Assembly: GCA_963666705.2 (NCBI GenBank)
Contig: CAXXKO010000017.1
Span: 1-64,000 of the forward strand
From: G963666705 sp963666705
GTDB lineage: Bacteria > Pseudomonadota > Alphaproteobacteria > CADEGL01
Direction: 5' to 3'
DNA: 64,000 bases
This document shows, piece by piece, positions 49,579-59,410 of this stretch (the first letter of the stretch is position 1; each line of letters opens with the position of its first letter). A program made the translations under genes and the position numbers. The notes beneath the pieces were generated by a model. That model made no database searches, was not told the origin of the DNA, and was given only the letters and a program-made list of their open reading frames with translations.

Positions 49579-50499
49579 TTGAACTGGCTCAGCAACTTCG
49601 TCCGGCCCAAGCTGCGCGCGCTTGGCATCAACAAGCAGTACGTGCCGGACAACCTGTGGATCAAGTGCCCGAAATGCGAGCAGATGGTCTTCCACCGCGA
49701 GCTCGAGGCCAACATGCAGGTCTGCCCGCGCTGCGACCACCATCTGCGCCTGTCGGCGCGGGAGCGGCTTGCCCTCCTGTTCGACGAGGGCGAGTACCAG
49801 GCCATAGAGCTGCCGGAGACGCCGGTCGACCCGCTCCGCTTCCGCGACCGCAAGCGCTACACCGACCGCCTCAGGGATGCCCAGAACGGCACCGAAAGGG
49901 CGGATGCGATGGTCGCGGCCCACGGCACGATGGGTGGCATTCCCGCGGTCATCGCCGCGTTCGACTTCGATTTCATGGGCGGCTCGATGGGCGTCGCGGT
50001 GGGGGAGGGGCTGGTCGCCGCGGCGCAGCTCGCCGTGCTGCAGGAGGCACCGCTCATCGTCGTGCCCTCCTCCGGCGGGGCGCGCATGCAGGAGGGCATC
50101 CTCTCGCTCATGCAACTCCCACGCACGGTCATCGCCGTCCAGGAGGTGCGCGAGGCGGGCCTGCCCTATATCGTCGTCCTCGCCGACCCGACCACGGGCG
50201 GCGTCTCGGCCTCCTTCGCCATGCTGGGCGATATCGCCATCGCCGAGCCGGGCGCGGTCATCGGCTTCGCCGGCAAGCGGGTGATCCAGGAGACCATCCG
50301 CGAGAAGCTGCCCGAGGGCTTTCAGCGCTCGGAATACCTGCTCGAGCACGGCATGGTGGACATGGTGACGCACCGGCGCGACCTGCGCGACCGCCTCGTC
50401 CGAATCGTCCGCCTTTTGTGCCGGCCCCGGCCGCCGGCCGAGATCCTGCCCCTCCCCCACGACAAGGCGGACGGGACCGACGCGGAGCCAGGACCCTAG
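49579..50499 (+). CDS. accD: Acetyl-CoA carboxylase carboxyltransferase subunit beta
   Basis: With AccA it transfers carboxyl from biotin to acetyl-CoA, the first step of fatty acid synthesis. In the 306-residue protein the N-terminal zinc ribbon CPKCEQMVFHR...CPRCDHH (residues about 30-53) precedes a crotonase-fold carboxyltransferase domain with GGSMGVAVGEGLVAAAQLA, PSSGGARMQEG and DPTTGGVSASFAMLGDI. A TTG start at 49579 with GTGGAGG upstream. The trpA-accD-folC order is conserved in many proteobacteria. Confidence 0.95.
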   Translation: MNWLSNFVRPKLRALGINKQYVPDNLWIKCPKCEQMVFHRELEANMQVCPRCDHHLRLSARERLALLFDEGEYQAIELPETPVDPLRFRDRKRYTDRLRDAQNGTERADAMVAAHGTMGGIPAVIAAFDFDFMGGSMGVAVGEGLVAAAQLAVLQEAPLIVVPSSGGARMQEGILSLMQLPRTVIAVQEVREAGLPYIVVLADPTTGGVSASFAMLGDIAIAEPGAVIGFAGKRVIQETIREKLPEGFQRSEYLLEHGMVDMVTHRRDLRDRLVRIVRLLCRPRPPAEILPLPHDKADGTDAEPGP

Positions 50500-50515
50500 T
50501 GGACCCGACGGTGCG

Positions 50516-51835
50516 ATGGACCTGTCCGCGCTGAAGTCGGACCCGGTGCCCGGCCCCGAGAGCGACGCCATTCTCCGGCGGCTCATGCTCTATCACCCCA
50601 AGGTCATCGATCTCACGCTCGGGCGAATCGAGCGCCTGCTCGAACGGCTCGGCCATCCCGAACGGCGGCTGCCGCCCGTCGTCCACGTCGCCGGGACGAA
50701 CGGCAAGGGCTCCGTCATCGCCTTTCTCGGCGCCATCCTGGGGGCCGCGGGCCACCGGACCCACACCTATACTTCGCCGCACCTGGTGCGCTTTCACGAG
50801 CGCATCCGCCTGGCCGGCGAGCCGATCCCCGAGCCCGCGCTGGCCGCGTTGCTGGAGGAGTGCGAGGCGGCCAACGGCGATGCCCCCATCACCTTTTTCG
50901 AGATCACCACCGCGGCCGCCTTCCTCGCCTTCGCGCGGAAGCCCGCCGACGTGCTCCTGCTGGAGACCGGCCTCGGCGGCCGGCTCGACGCGACCAACGT
51001 GCTCGATGCGACGGCCCTCAGCGCCATTACCCCCGTGGGCATCGACCACACCCAGTATCTCGGCCCGACGGTCGCCGAGATCGCGGGCGAGAAGGCCGGT
51101 ATCCTCAAGCCCGGGGTCCCCGCCGTGATCGGCCGCCAGCCGGGGGATGCCAGCGCCGTCATCGAGGCCCGCGCCCGCGCCCTCGGGGCACCGCTCTCCC
51201 GCCACGGCGCCGAATGGACGGCCGCGCCCACAGGAGTCGGCATGTGCTACCAGGAAGGTGCCACGCGGCTGGACCTGCCGGCCCCGGGCCTCGACGGGCC
51301 GCATCAGGTCGACAACGCCGGAATCGCGATCGCCTGTGCGCGGCGGCTGCCGGACTTCCGCCTCGACGGTGATGCGATCGCCCGCGGGCTCACGGGCGTG
51401 GTCTGGCCGGCGCGCCTCCAGCGCCTCCAGCGCGGGCCGCTGCCGGCGTCGCTGCCGCCCGGCTGGGCGCTGTGGCTCGACGGCGGACACAACGCCGATG
51501 CCGGCGCCGCCCTCGCGCGCGTCCTCGCTGGCTGGCGCGACCGGCCGCTCTATCTCATTGTCGGCATGCTCGACACCAAGGCGCCGCGCGACTTTCTCGA
51601 GCCGCTGGCGCCCCTGGCAGCGGGCGCCCGGTGCCTGGCCATACCGGGTGTCGATGCCACCCTCACGGGGGCGACGCTGGCCGAGGCGGCGGCGGCCGTC
51701 GGCCTCGCGGCGGCCGCGGCGGGCTCGGTCGAGGGCGCGCTCGCGGACATCCTCAGGACCGCCACCACGCCCGCGCGGGTGCTGATCTGCGGCTCGCTCT
51801 ACCTGGCGGGAACGGTGCTGGCGGCGAACGGCTGA
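50516..51835 (+). CDS. folC: Folylpolyglutamate synthase / dihydrofolate synthase
   Basis: Adds glutamate to dihydropteroate and folates. The Mur-ligase-like protein of 439 residues has the P-loop HVAGTNGKGSVIAFLGAIL, the family block YTSPHLVRFHERIRLAGEPI, ETGLGGRLDATNVLDA and GIDHTQYLGPTVAEIAGEKA, with C-terminal LDGGHNADAG carrying the conserved His. It follows accD by 16 bp and converges on trxA, leaving 38 bp. Confidence 0.94.
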   Translation: MDLSALKSDPVPGPESDAILRRLMLYHPKVIDLTLGRIERLLERLGHPERRLPPVVHVAGTNGKGSVIAFLGAILGAAGHRTHTYTSPHLVRFHERIRLAGEPIPEPALAALLEECEAANGDAPITFFEITTAAAFLAFARKPADVLLLETGLGGRLDATNVLDATALSAITPVGIDHTQYLGPTVAEIAGEKAGILKPGVPAVIGRQPGDASAVIEARARALGAPLSRHGAEWTAAPTGVGMCYQEGATRLDLPAPGLDGPHQVDNAGIAIACARRLPDFRLDGDAIARGLTGVVWPARLQRLQRGPLPASLPPGWALWLDGGHNADAGAALARVLAGWRDRPLYLIVGMLDTKAPRDFLEPLAPLAAGARCLAIPGVDATLTGATLAEAAAAVGLAAAAAGSVEGALADILRTATTPARVLICGSLYLAGTVLAANG

Positions 51836-51873
51836 GGATGGGGGCTTCGCTCGGGCGGGTGTCGGAAGCGGCG

Positions 51874-52194
51874 TCAGACGACCGAGTTCACCCATTCGTA
51901 GAGCTTACTCTTGGGCAGGCTGCCTACTTTCTGGGACGCGACCTGGCCATCCTTGAAGATCATCAGGGTGGGGATGCCGCGCACGCCGTACTTCATGGGC
52001 GTGTTCGGGTTCTCGTCGATGTTGAGCTTGGCGACGGTCACCTTCTCACCCAGATCCTGGGCCAGGTCCTCGAGCGCCGGGGCGATCTGCTTGCAGGGGC
52101 CGCACCATTCCGCCCAGAAATCGACGAGCACGGGCCCCCCGGCGTTGAGAACGTCGGTTTCGAACGAATCGTCGCTCACCTTCGTGGTCGTCAT
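51874..52194 (-). CDS. trxA: Thioredoxin
   Basis: A 106-residue cytosolic dithiol reductant with the full thioredoxin fold. The active site is WCGPC in DFWAEWCGPCKQIAPALED, the cis-Pro lies in VRGIPTLMIFKDG, and Asp in VLVDFWA buffers the buried Cys. It is the last gene of the minus-strand run that includes addAB, 91 bp after addA, and probably has its own promoter too. The addA-trxA neighbourhood is typical for alphaproteobacteria. Confidence 0.97.
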   Translation of the reverse strand: MTTTKVSDDSFETDVLNAGGPVLVDFWAEWCGPCKQIAPALEDLAQDLGEKVTVAKLNIDENPNTPMKYGVRGIPTLMIFKDGQVASQKVGSLPKSKLYEWVNSVV

Positions 52195-52285
52195 CCGGCT
52201 TCCCCTCCAACTCTATTCTTGTTCAGGACCCGCCATGGGACCCTGTTTTGTCTACCACTGAATCTAGGAAGCCGCCGGTTCCCGG

Positions 52286-55200
52286 TCAAGGTGCGTGGGG
52301 GTCGAGAATGCCATCCGGGAGGGCCATGAGCCGTGGCCCGTCCGTCCACAGGAGGGCGCAGCGTACTGGCCGATCCGGGTAGATTTCCCGCAACAGGCCC
52401 CGGTAGGCCGCCATCTGGCGCAGATAGTGGGCGCTGACCTGGCCCGGCGCGGCCGGCGGCGGGCGGTTGGTTTTGTAGTCGAGGATCGTCACGGCGTCCG
52501 GCGTCACCAGCAGTCGGTCGATCTGTCCCGAGATCACCAGATCGCCGATCGCGCCCGTCACCGGTACCTCGGCGCGCGAGCCGGGGCCGAAGAGGGGCGC
52601 GAAGGCGGGCTCCGCGAGCACCGCCAGGGTCTCGGCCGCGATCGCCTCGCGATCGGCCGCGCCGAGCCCCAGGGCAGCGCGAGAGAGGTAGCGCCGGCAG
52701 GCTTCCGCGCGCGCCTCGGGCGCTGAATCGGGCAGCATTTCGAGCAACTGGTGAATGATGATGCCGCGGCGGAAGCGGGCGCCGTCGTCGTCCAGGAGCG
52801 GCGAGCGCACGGCCGGCTCGCCCGCCTCGGGCCGCGAGGGCGCCAGGGGCCGCGAGGGCGCCGGCTCGGCGGCCGGCGGCATGCCCACCCAGGCCGGCAA
52901 GGCCGCGCCCGACGAGGGCACCGGCGACGGTGCTTCGGGTTTCGCCTTTTTCGTCTGCGGCCCCACGAGGCTCAGGCCGTGGCCGGCCCAGCCGCCGTCG
53001 ATCTCGCCCGTGAAGTCGAACACCTCGGCCGCCGCGGTCCCAGTCAGCCCATCGCGCACCATGTCGTACCAGCAGTCCGCGGGCGGTGCCTTGCCGGTGT
53101 GCCAGCCGCAGACGTAGAGCCGGTCCTCGGCCCGCGTCATGGCGACGTAGAGGAGGCGCCGGTATTCGGCGTCGCGGCGCATGCGGGCGGCCGTGCGCGC
53201 CGCCGCCGACACCGCCTCCTCGTGCGCCCGCCGGGGCGGCCAGATCACCGTATCCTCGGGCCACAGCAGGGCCTCGTCCTGCCGCGGCGCCTGCAGGGTG
53301 TCGGGCAGGAAGACGATGGGCGCCTGCAGGCCCTTGGCACCGTGGACGGTCATCACCCGGACCGTACCCCGGCCCCGGTCGAGCTCGCGCTTGACCTCGC
53401 TGCGCCCGGCCGCGAGCCAGTGGAGGAAGCCCTGGAGCGAGGGCGGGCCGCTGCGCTCGTATTCGAGGGCCAGGGCCAGGAACTCGTCGATCGGCTCGGC
53501 CGCGTCGGGGCCGAGGCGGCCCAGGAGCTGGCGCCGGCCGCCGTGGGTCAGCATCTCGGCGAAAAGCTCGTAGGGGCGCCGGAAATCGACCTGCGCGCGC
53601 AAGCCCGCGAGCCAGCGGTGGGCGGCGGCGAAGGCCGGATCCTCATCCCGCCGCCGGCCGAGCGCGCGCCACAACGTTCCCTTCCGGTCGTGGGCGAGGG
53701 CAAAGAGCTGGTCCTCGTCGAGGCCGAGGAGCGGGCTTTTCAGGACCGTCGCCAGGGTCAGGTCGTCCTCGGGCAGAAGCAGGAAGGCGCCGAGGGCGAC
53801 CAAATCCATGACCGCGATCTGGTCGGTCAGCACCATACGGTCCACGCCCGCGACGGGCACGCCCCGCTCCTTGAGCTCGCGCACCAGCTCCTCCACGAAG
53901 GCCGAGCGGCGCCGGACGAGAACCAGGACATCGCCCGGATGGACCTGGCGGCCCCGGGATTCGAGCCAGGCCCCCGACCCGGTGGCCCCAGGCCCGGCGG
54001 CCCCCGGCCCGGTCCAGTCGCGGATGCGGCTCGCGATCAGGCGGGCGAGGCGCGCACGGGGCGAATCGCCCGGGTGCGCCGCGACCGGCAAGGCCCAGGG
54101 GGGCGGATCGTCGGCCTCTCGGGGTGCTGCCGCCGGCCACAGCTCGACCAGCCCGGCCTGGCCCGCGCGGTGGGCGAGGTGGCGGATAGGGCGCCCGTCG
54201 AGGGCCACGCCCACGCGCGCCGCGTCGCTTGCGAACACCGCGTCGACGGCGGCCAGTACGGCCGCGGTCGAACGGAAGGAGACTTCGAGCGCCACCGGCA
54301 CGAGCGGCCGGCCAGCACCCTCGGCGCGCGCGGCGAAGTGCTCGCGCATGGCGGCGAAGGCGTCCGGGTCGGCGCCCTGGAAGCTGAAGATCGACTGCTT
54401 GACATCGCCCACGGCGAACACCGTGCGCGACACCTCCCGCGCGCCCTCGCCGGCGAAGAACTCCGCCGCCAGCGCCCCGATCACCTCCCATTGCTCGGGG
54501 TTCGTGTCCTGGGCCTCGTCGACCAGGATATGGTCGATGCCGCCATCGAGCTTGAACAGCACCCAGGGGGCGATCCCGGGGCGGGCGAGCAACGCCCGCG
54601 CGGAGAGGATCAGGTCGTCGTAGTCGAGCCGCGCCCGCGCCGCCTTCTCGCGCTGGTAGAGGCCGAGAAGCGCCGCGCCGAGGCGGAGCAAGGCACCCGT
54701 GGCATCCGCCACCACCACCGCCTTCAGGCGCTCCCCCACGGCGGCGAGGCGCGCGGCTTCGGCGGCGAGCACCGCCGCCACCGCCGGCCAGGCGTCGATG
54801 GCGCCCTTGGTCGCGAGGCGCTTGCGGACATCGCCCGCCTGGGTGAGGTAGAGGGCGCGATAGCCGGCGAAGCCGCCCGCCCGCCCGTCGGGCGCGGCCG
54901 CGAGCCAATCCAGGAGCGCCGCCGCCCGCGACCGGTCGGAATCGGTGCCGCTATCGAGCGCGCCGGCCGCCTGGCGCAATCCTTCGCCGTCGAAGGCATC
55001 CTCCACCACGGCGGCGGCGAGAATGGAGTCTTCGGTATCGTCGGGCCCGACCCCGAGCCGGCGGCGAAGCGCGGCGAGGGCGCTATCGAGGCCGCCCGCG
55101 AGCGCCAGGACGCGGCGCAGGCGGGCGCGCTCGGCGACCAGCTTGCCGGCGAGCTCGGCGAACCCCTCCTCGCTCATCTGCGCGGTGACGGCGGCAAATG

Positions 55201-55711
55201 CCCCGCTGAGCGCGGCGTCACCCACGCGGGCCTCGGCGTAGAGGGATTCGAGCGCCGCCCCCAGCATCTCGGCGCTGGTGCGCTCGTCCATGACCTGGAA
55301 GTGGGGCGGCACGCCGGCCTCCAGGGGAAAGCGGGCGAGGAGGGACTGGCAGAAGGCGTGGATGGTCTGGATACTGATCCCACCAGGCGCGTCCAGCACC
55401 TGGGCGAAGAGGCGGCGGGCGGCGTCGACGCGCGCCGCGTCGGGTGTCTCGCCCGTGAGGTCCGCGAGCGCCTTGGCGAGCGCCCCCTCCCCGGCGATCG
55501 CCCATTCCGCGAGGGTCTGGTTGACGCGCACGGCCATCTCGGCCGCTGCCGCCTTGGTGAAGGTGAGGCAGAGGATGCGCTGGGGCGCGGTGCCGCCGAG
55601 CATCAGGCGCAGGACCCGGTCGGCCAGCACCTTGGTCTTGCCGGTGCCGGCCGAGGCGGCGACCCAGACAGAGCGCGCGGGATCGGCGGCGCGGAGCTGC
55701 TGGGCGGTCAC
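52286..55711 (-). CDS. addA: AddA, helicase-nuclease subunit of AddAB
   Basis: With AddB it resects double-strand breaks for recombination. The 1,141-residue UvrD-like product has Walker A WVAASAGTGKTKVLADRVLR, motif Ia/Ib (LTFTKAAAAEMAVRV), Walker B/II (HILVDEAQDTNPEQWEVIGA), motif III (FAVGDVKQSIFSFQGADPD), helicase motifs V-VI (VMTVHGAKGLQAPIVFLPD, LLYVAMTRAEDRLYVCG) and a C-terminal PD-(D/E)xK nuclease (VTILDYKTNRPP). The GTG at 55711 overlaps the addB stop (GTGA). The reading frame runs on to 56614, but that part lies antisense-free within addB and is a frame shadow. Confidence 0.95.
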   Translation of the reverse strand: MTAQQLRAADPARSVWVAASAGTGKTKVLADRVLRLMLGGTAPQRILCLTFTKAAAAEMAVRVNQTLAEWAIAGEGALAKALADLTGETPDAARVDAARRLFAQVLDAPGGISIQTIHAFCQSLLARFPLEAGVPPHFQVMDERTSAEMLGAALESLYAEARVGDAALSGAFAAVTAQMSEEGFAELAGKLVAERARLRRVLALAGGLDSALAALRRRLGVGPDDTEDSILAAAVVEDAFDGEGLRQAAGALDSGTDSDRSRAAALLDWLAAAPDGRAGGFAGYRALYLTQAGDVRKRLATKGAIDAWPAVAAVLAAEAARLAAVGERLKAVVVADATGALLRLGAALLGLYQREKAARARLDYDDLILSARALLARPGIAPWVLFKLDGGIDHILVDEAQDTNPEQWEVIGALAAEFFAGEGAREVSRTVFAVGDVKQSIFSFQGADPDAFAAMREHFAARAEGAGRPLVPVALEVSFRSTAAVLAAVDAVFASDAARVGVALDGRPIRHLAHRAGQAGLVELWPAAAPREADDPPPWALPVAAHPGDSPRARLARLIASRIRDWTGPGAAGPGATGSGAWLESRGRQVHPGDVLVLVRRRSAFVEELVRELKERGVPVAGVDRMVLTDQIAVMDLVALGAFLLLPEDDLTLATVLKSPLLGLDEDQLFALAHDRKGTLWRALGRRRDEDPAFAAAHRWLAGLRAQVDFRRPYELFAEMLTHGGRRQLLGRLGPDAAEPIDEFLALALEYERSGPPSLQGFLHWLAAGRSEVKRELDRGRGTVRVMTVHGAKGLQAPIVFLPDTLQAPRQDEALLWPEDTVIWPPRRAHEEAVSAAARTAARMRRDAEYRRLLYVAMTRAEDRLYVCGWHTGKAPPADCWYDMVRDGLTGTAAAEVFDFTGEIDGGWAGHGLSLVGPQTKKAKPEAPSPVPSSGAALPAWVGMPPAAEPAPSRPLAPSRPEAGEPAVRSPLLDDDGARFRRGIIIHQLLEMLPDSAPEARAEACRRYLSRAALGLGAADREAIAAETLAVLAEPAFAPLFGPGSRAEVPVTGAIGDLVISGQIDRLLVTPDAVTILDYKTNRPPPAAPGQVSAHYLRQMAAYRGLLREIYPDRPVRCALLWTDGPRLMALPDGILDPHAP

Positions 55712-58692
55712 GCGCCGTCCTCCCCCGGGCCGGCGGACCACTCGCGGACCCGGGCCAGGTGCTCGTAATCGTCGAAACGCAGCGCCCGCGCGGGGTCGGG
55801 CCGGGGCCGGTAGGGCGTCGAGGGGTCGTCGAAGGCCGCGACCAGGGCCGAGAGGCCGGCCAGCGCGTCCGCGGCGAGGGCCGCTGGATCGCCGCGCAGG
55901 GCCTTGCGTTCCCCCGGCGGCTCGGCACCCGTCAGGCGCCAGTATTCGAGCGCGGCGACGGCGGCCGCCGGCACGCCCTCGAACCCGCCGGCGGCGGCGA
56001 TGGCGGCCTCGAGGGGCAGTTGCGGCTCGAGGCCGCTCTCCACCAGGCCTGGGCCGGGCACGGCGCCGGTCTTGTAATCGATGATGGCGAGCGCGCCGGC
56101 CGCGAGCCGGTCGATGCGGTCGGCGCGGGCCGTCAGAACGAAGGGGCCGCCCGGCGCCGTGATCTCGATGCGGCCGCCGGCCTCGGCCGCGAGGGTGCGG
56201 CCCTCCTTGGCGGCGCGCGCTTGTTCGGCCACGAACCAGCGCGCGATGCGCTCGAACCGCGGCCACCAGAAGGCGCCGACACCGGGCCGCGCCACGGCCG
56301 CGCCGAAGGCGTCGCGGCCGTGGGCCAGCAGGCGCCCAAGCGCGTCCGCGGGCGGCGCGCCGGGGCATTCGGCGAGGAAGCGCTCGAGCGCGCGGTGGAT
56401 GAAGGTGCCGCGCTCGGCCGCGCCCGGATCGGCGTCGAGGGGGTCGAGCGGGACGAGCCCCAGAACGTGGCGGGCGTAGATGGCATAGGGGTCGCGCATC
56501 CAGATGCCGATCCGCGTCACCGAGAGCCGGCGGGGCCGGGCCGCGACCGGCGGCCGGGGTGCTGGCGCGGGTACCGGCGCGACGGCGGCGGGCGCATCGA
56601 GCGCGTCGCGCCACGCCGCCCAGTCGCCGGAATCGTCTGCGAGCGCGAGGCCGGCACCCTTCAGCACCGTATCGAACCGCAGGAGCCAGCGCGACGGCAC
56701 GCTCGGCGCGCCCTCGACCCGCTCGGCCCGGGTCAGCACCACCTCCTCGGCCCCCATGGCCTGGGTGAAATCGTGGGCGGAGAGGCCGATGCGGCGCTCG
56801 GGCGGCGCCAGCCCGAAATCGGCCCGCATGGGCCGGCTCATCCAGGGGTCGGCCGCCGGCTCGGGCGGCCAGGCGCCTTCGTTGAGCCCGCCGATCACCA
56901 CCCGGTCGGCATGCAAGAGCCGGGCTTCGAGCGGCCCCCAGATATGGAGGCGCGGGTGCCGGCCCCAGCGTGGGCGCACGACGAGGCCGGCCATCAGCGC
57001 GTCCAGGAGGCCGGGGTATTCGCGGCCCGGCATGGGCGGGAGGTCGCGCGCCGACTGGCCCAGGTCGGCGACCAGCCCAGCCGCCGCCTCACCCGCCTCG
57101 CCGGCCCAGAGCCGGTCCGGGCCGCTCTCCCCGTCCGCCGCGGCGAGGGCCTCGGCATAGGCGACATGGGCCGCGAGCAGCGCGCCGAACGCGGCGGCGG
57201 GCCCGGCCGCGAGCGCCGCGAAGGGCGCCGCCATGCGACCCATCCCCGCGACCCAGGATTTGAGAGCGTCGTGGCGGTCGTCGTCCGCGGCCCCTTCGAG
57301 CGCCGTGGCCAGGCCACCGAATCCGGGTGCCGGGCGCGGGCCGCGCAGGACGGCGCGCTCGAGCGCGCGGACCCGGGCGCGGAAGGCGGCCGGATCCTCG
57401 CCCCCGGCGGCGAGCGGGTGCTTGAAGGCGGCGAGGAGGGGCACCGGGGCCGCGCGCGCGGCGATCATCTCGGCCGTGAGGCGGAGGAAGGCGCCGACCG
57501 GCGCCGTCGCCAGGGGCGTCCCGGCCGAATCGTCGATGCCGATATCCCAGCGGCTGAGCTCCCCCGCCACCCGGCGGGCGAGGCCCCGGTCGGGCGTGAC
57601 CAGCGCCGCCGTGCGGCCCGGCACCTCCAGGGTCTCGCGCAGGAGGAGCGCTATGATTCCGGCCTCCTCGCGCGGGGTGGGGCAGTCGATTCGGCGCAGG
57701 CCCCGGACCGCGTCCGAGGAGAGCCCGTCGACGTCGCGCCAGGCCTCGCTCGTCGCCGCGGGGCGCATGGCCTCGGCCACGAAGCGGGCGCGCATCTCGG
57801 CCGTGGCCGATGGCTTGGGCGCCGGCCAGTCGGCGACCTGATCGCGGCGCACCCCGATGCGCTCGAGGAGGCGGGCGAGGCCATGCTGGGGGTGGGTCGG
57901 CTCCGCCGTCAATAGGCCCCAGCTCTCATCGTCGGTATGGCGGTCGAGGCCGGGCAGGACGACGCGGCCCTCGGGCAGGCTGGCGACGACGGTGAGGAGG
58001 TCGGCGGTCGCCGGGATGCTGCCCGTGGAGCCGGCGGCGATGACCGGCCCGTCGGGCGGCGCCGCGGCCCAGGCCGCGGCCTGGGCCGCGAGCAGGCGGT
58101 TGCGGCGCGCGGCCGGGTCGATTCCGCCCTCTTCCGCGAGGACGGCGGGCCAGCTTTCGGTCACGATGCGCAGGAAGTCGAGGGTGACCCGCCAGTGCTC
58201 GGCCAAGGCCTCGGGCACCAAGCCGGCGAGGGCCGCGAAATCGAGCCGCTCGGTCTGGGCCTGGTCGAGGAGGCGGCCGAGCTCCGCCGCCAGCAGGGTC
58301 GCGTGCTCGATCGAATCCGGGCCACCGCCGGTGGCGCGCGCGAGCCCGAGGACGAGGCGCGCCAGCAGGAGGCGCCGGCGCAGCTCCGGGATGGCGGGGG
58401 GCAAATCGAGCGCGCCCGCGAAAGGTGGCGCCTCGCCCGCCCCGAATGCCAGCGCCTCTTCCTCCACGTCGCCCAAGGGCGAGATGCGGGGCAGGACCAT
58501 GGACCGGCCTTCCGTCGCGCGCAGGAACGCTTCCCCCAGGGCCCGCACCGCGCGCCGGGTCGGCACCAGGATGCGGGTGCGGGCGGGCGCCAGCGGGTCG
58601 CCACCCGCCTCATGGAGGACGCGCGCGGCGATGGCGTCGAGGAAGGCGGTCCCCGGTGGGATGGTGTAGACGGCGGGTCCCCGGCGCGTCAT
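55708..58692 (-). CDS. addB: AddB, double-strand break repair subunit of AddAB
   Basis: The 994-residue partner of AddA is an inactivated helicase with a C-terminal nuclease, as in alphaproteobacterial AddB. It starts MTRRGPAVYTIPPGTAFLDA with TRILVPTRRAVRALGEAFL, has diverged helicase blocks (IPELRRRLLLARLVLGLAR, RVVIGGLNEGAWPPEPAADP) and a nuclease motif LAIIDYKTGAVPGPG near the C-terminus, preceded by RGTFIHRALERFLAECPG. The ATG at 58692 was chosen; the longer frame overlaps murU. It lies 4 bp from the murU stop and overlaps addA, so all are cotranscribed. Confidence 0.93.
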   Translation of the reverse strand: MTRRGPAVYTIPPGTAFLDAIAARVLHEAGGDPLAPARTRILVPTRRAVRALGEAFLRATEGRSMVLPRISPLGDVEEEALAFGAGEAPPFAGALDLPPAIPELRRRLLLARLVLGLARATGGGPDSIEHATLLAAELGRLLDQAQTERLDFAALAGLVPEALAEHWRVTLDFLRIVTESWPAVLAEEGGIDPAARRNRLLAAQAAAWAAAPPDGPVIAAGSTGSIPATADLLTVVASLPEGRVVLPGLDRHTDDESWGLLTAEPTHPQHGLARLLERIGVRRDQVADWPAPKPSATAEMRARFVAEAMRPAATSEAWRDVDGLSSDAVRGLRRIDCPTPREEAGIIALLLRETLEVPGRTAALVTPDRGLARRVAGELSRWDIGIDDSAGTPLATAPVGAFLRLTAEMIAARAAPVPLLAAFKHPLAAGGEDPAAFRARVRALERAVLRGPRPAPGFGGLATALEGAADDDRHDALKSWVAGMGRMAAPFAALAAGPAAAFGALLAAHVAYAEALAAADGESGPDRLWAGEAGEAAAGLVADLGQSARDLPPMPGREYPGLLDALMAGLVVRPRWGRHPRLHIWGPLEARLLHADRVVIGGLNEGAWPPEPAADPWMSRPMRADFGLAPPERRIGLSAHDFTQAMGAEEVVLTRAERVEGAPSVPSRWLLRFDTVLKGAGLALADDSGDWAAWRDALDAPAAVAPVPAPAPRPPVAARPRRLSVTRIGIWMRDPYAIYARHVLGLVPLDPLDADPGAAERGTFIHRALERFLAECPGAPPADALGRLLAHGRDAFGAAVARPGVGAFWWPRFERIARWFVAEQARAAKEGRTLAAEAGGRIEITAPGGPFVLTARADRIDRLAAGALAIIDYKTGAVPGPGLVESGLEPQLPLEAAIAAAGGFEGVPAAAVAALEYWRLTGAEPPGERKALRGDPAALAADALAGLSALVAAFDDPSTPYRPRPDPARALRFDDYEHLARVREWSAGPGEDGA

Positions 58693-58696
58693 CGCA

Positions 58697-59410
58697 TCAC
58701 TCGCCCGGAGCGGCCGCGAACGCGCGCTCGGCCATCGCCAGGGCCTCGGGCGTGCCGACGTGGAACCAGTCGCCGGCGTGGGCCAGGCCGTGAAGCCGCC
58801 CGGCGGCGAGGGCCTGGTCGTACAGGCGGTTGAGCGAGAAGGCGCCGTCCGGCGCGTCGCGCAGCAGGCGCGGATGGAGGAGCTGCACGCCCATGAAGGC
58901 AAAGGGTGCGGCATCGCCGCGGCGGCGGGCCAGGCGCCCGTCCCGCGCCAGCTCGAAATCGCCAACGCCGTCGTAGCCTACGGCGGCCTCGCGCGCATGG
59001 ACCAGAAGCAGGGCGTCCATCGCGGCATCGTCCCAGGCGGCGGCGAGGCGGGAGAGCGCGGGCGTGGCCGATTCGCGCCACAGCCCGTCGCTGTTGACCG
59101 TGAAGAAGGGCGCGGGGCCGAGATGGCCGAGCGCCCTGGCCAGGCCGCCGCCGGTCTCCAGCAGCGCCGCCTCGCGCGAGATGCGGATGCGGGGCCGGGC
59201 ACGGCCCGCGAGATGGGCCTCGACCAGCGCCGCCAGATGGTGGGTATTGACCACCGCCTCCTCGACTCCCGCCGCGGCCAGTCGGTCGAGGACGAAATCG
59301 ATCATCGGCCGACCCGCGACCTCGACCAGGGGCTTGGGCACCCGGTCCGTGAGGGGGCGCATGCGCGTGCCCTTGCCCGCGGCCAGGACGAAGGCCCGGG
59401 TGACCTTCAC
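58697..59410 (-). CDS. murU: MurNAc-1-phosphate uridylyltransferase-like nucleotidyltransferase
   Basis: Makes UDP-MurNAc from MurNAc-1-P in peptidoglycan recycling that bypasses fosfomycin-sensitive MurA. The 237-residue sugar nucleotidyltransferase has the signature FVLAAGKGTRMRPLTDRVPK with the nucleotide-binding Lys, VNTHHLAALVEAHLAG, ETGGGLARAL and VNSDGLWRE (metal Asp). A GTG start at 59410 overlaps the amgK stop (GTGA). The amgK-murU pair, preceded by tsaE, is the reported arrangement in Pseudomonas and Caulobacter relatives, which supports the specific call. Confidence 0.88.
   Translation of the reverse strand: MKVTRAFVLAAGKGTRMRPLTDRVPKPLVEVAGRPMIDFVLDRLAAAGVEEAVVNTHHLAALVEAHLAGRARPRIRISREAALLETGGGLARALGHLGPAPFFTVNSDGLWRESATPALSRLAAAWDDAAMDALLLVHAREAAVGYDGVGDFELARDGRLARRRGDAAPFAFMGVQLLHPRLLRDAPDGAFSLNRLYDQALAAGRLHGLAHAGDWFHVGTPEALAMAERAFAAAPGE

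Noticed and set aside
52751..55768. A 1,005-codon plus-strand frame opposite addA/addB
   Set aside because: Low-complexity Arg/Gly/Ala product opposite conserved helicase motifs; a GC-driven shadow.
55712..56614. N-terminal extension of addA by 301 codons
   Set aside because: It overlaps the conserved addB nuclease region in another frame and has no homology; the GTG at 55711 gives the normal AddA start.
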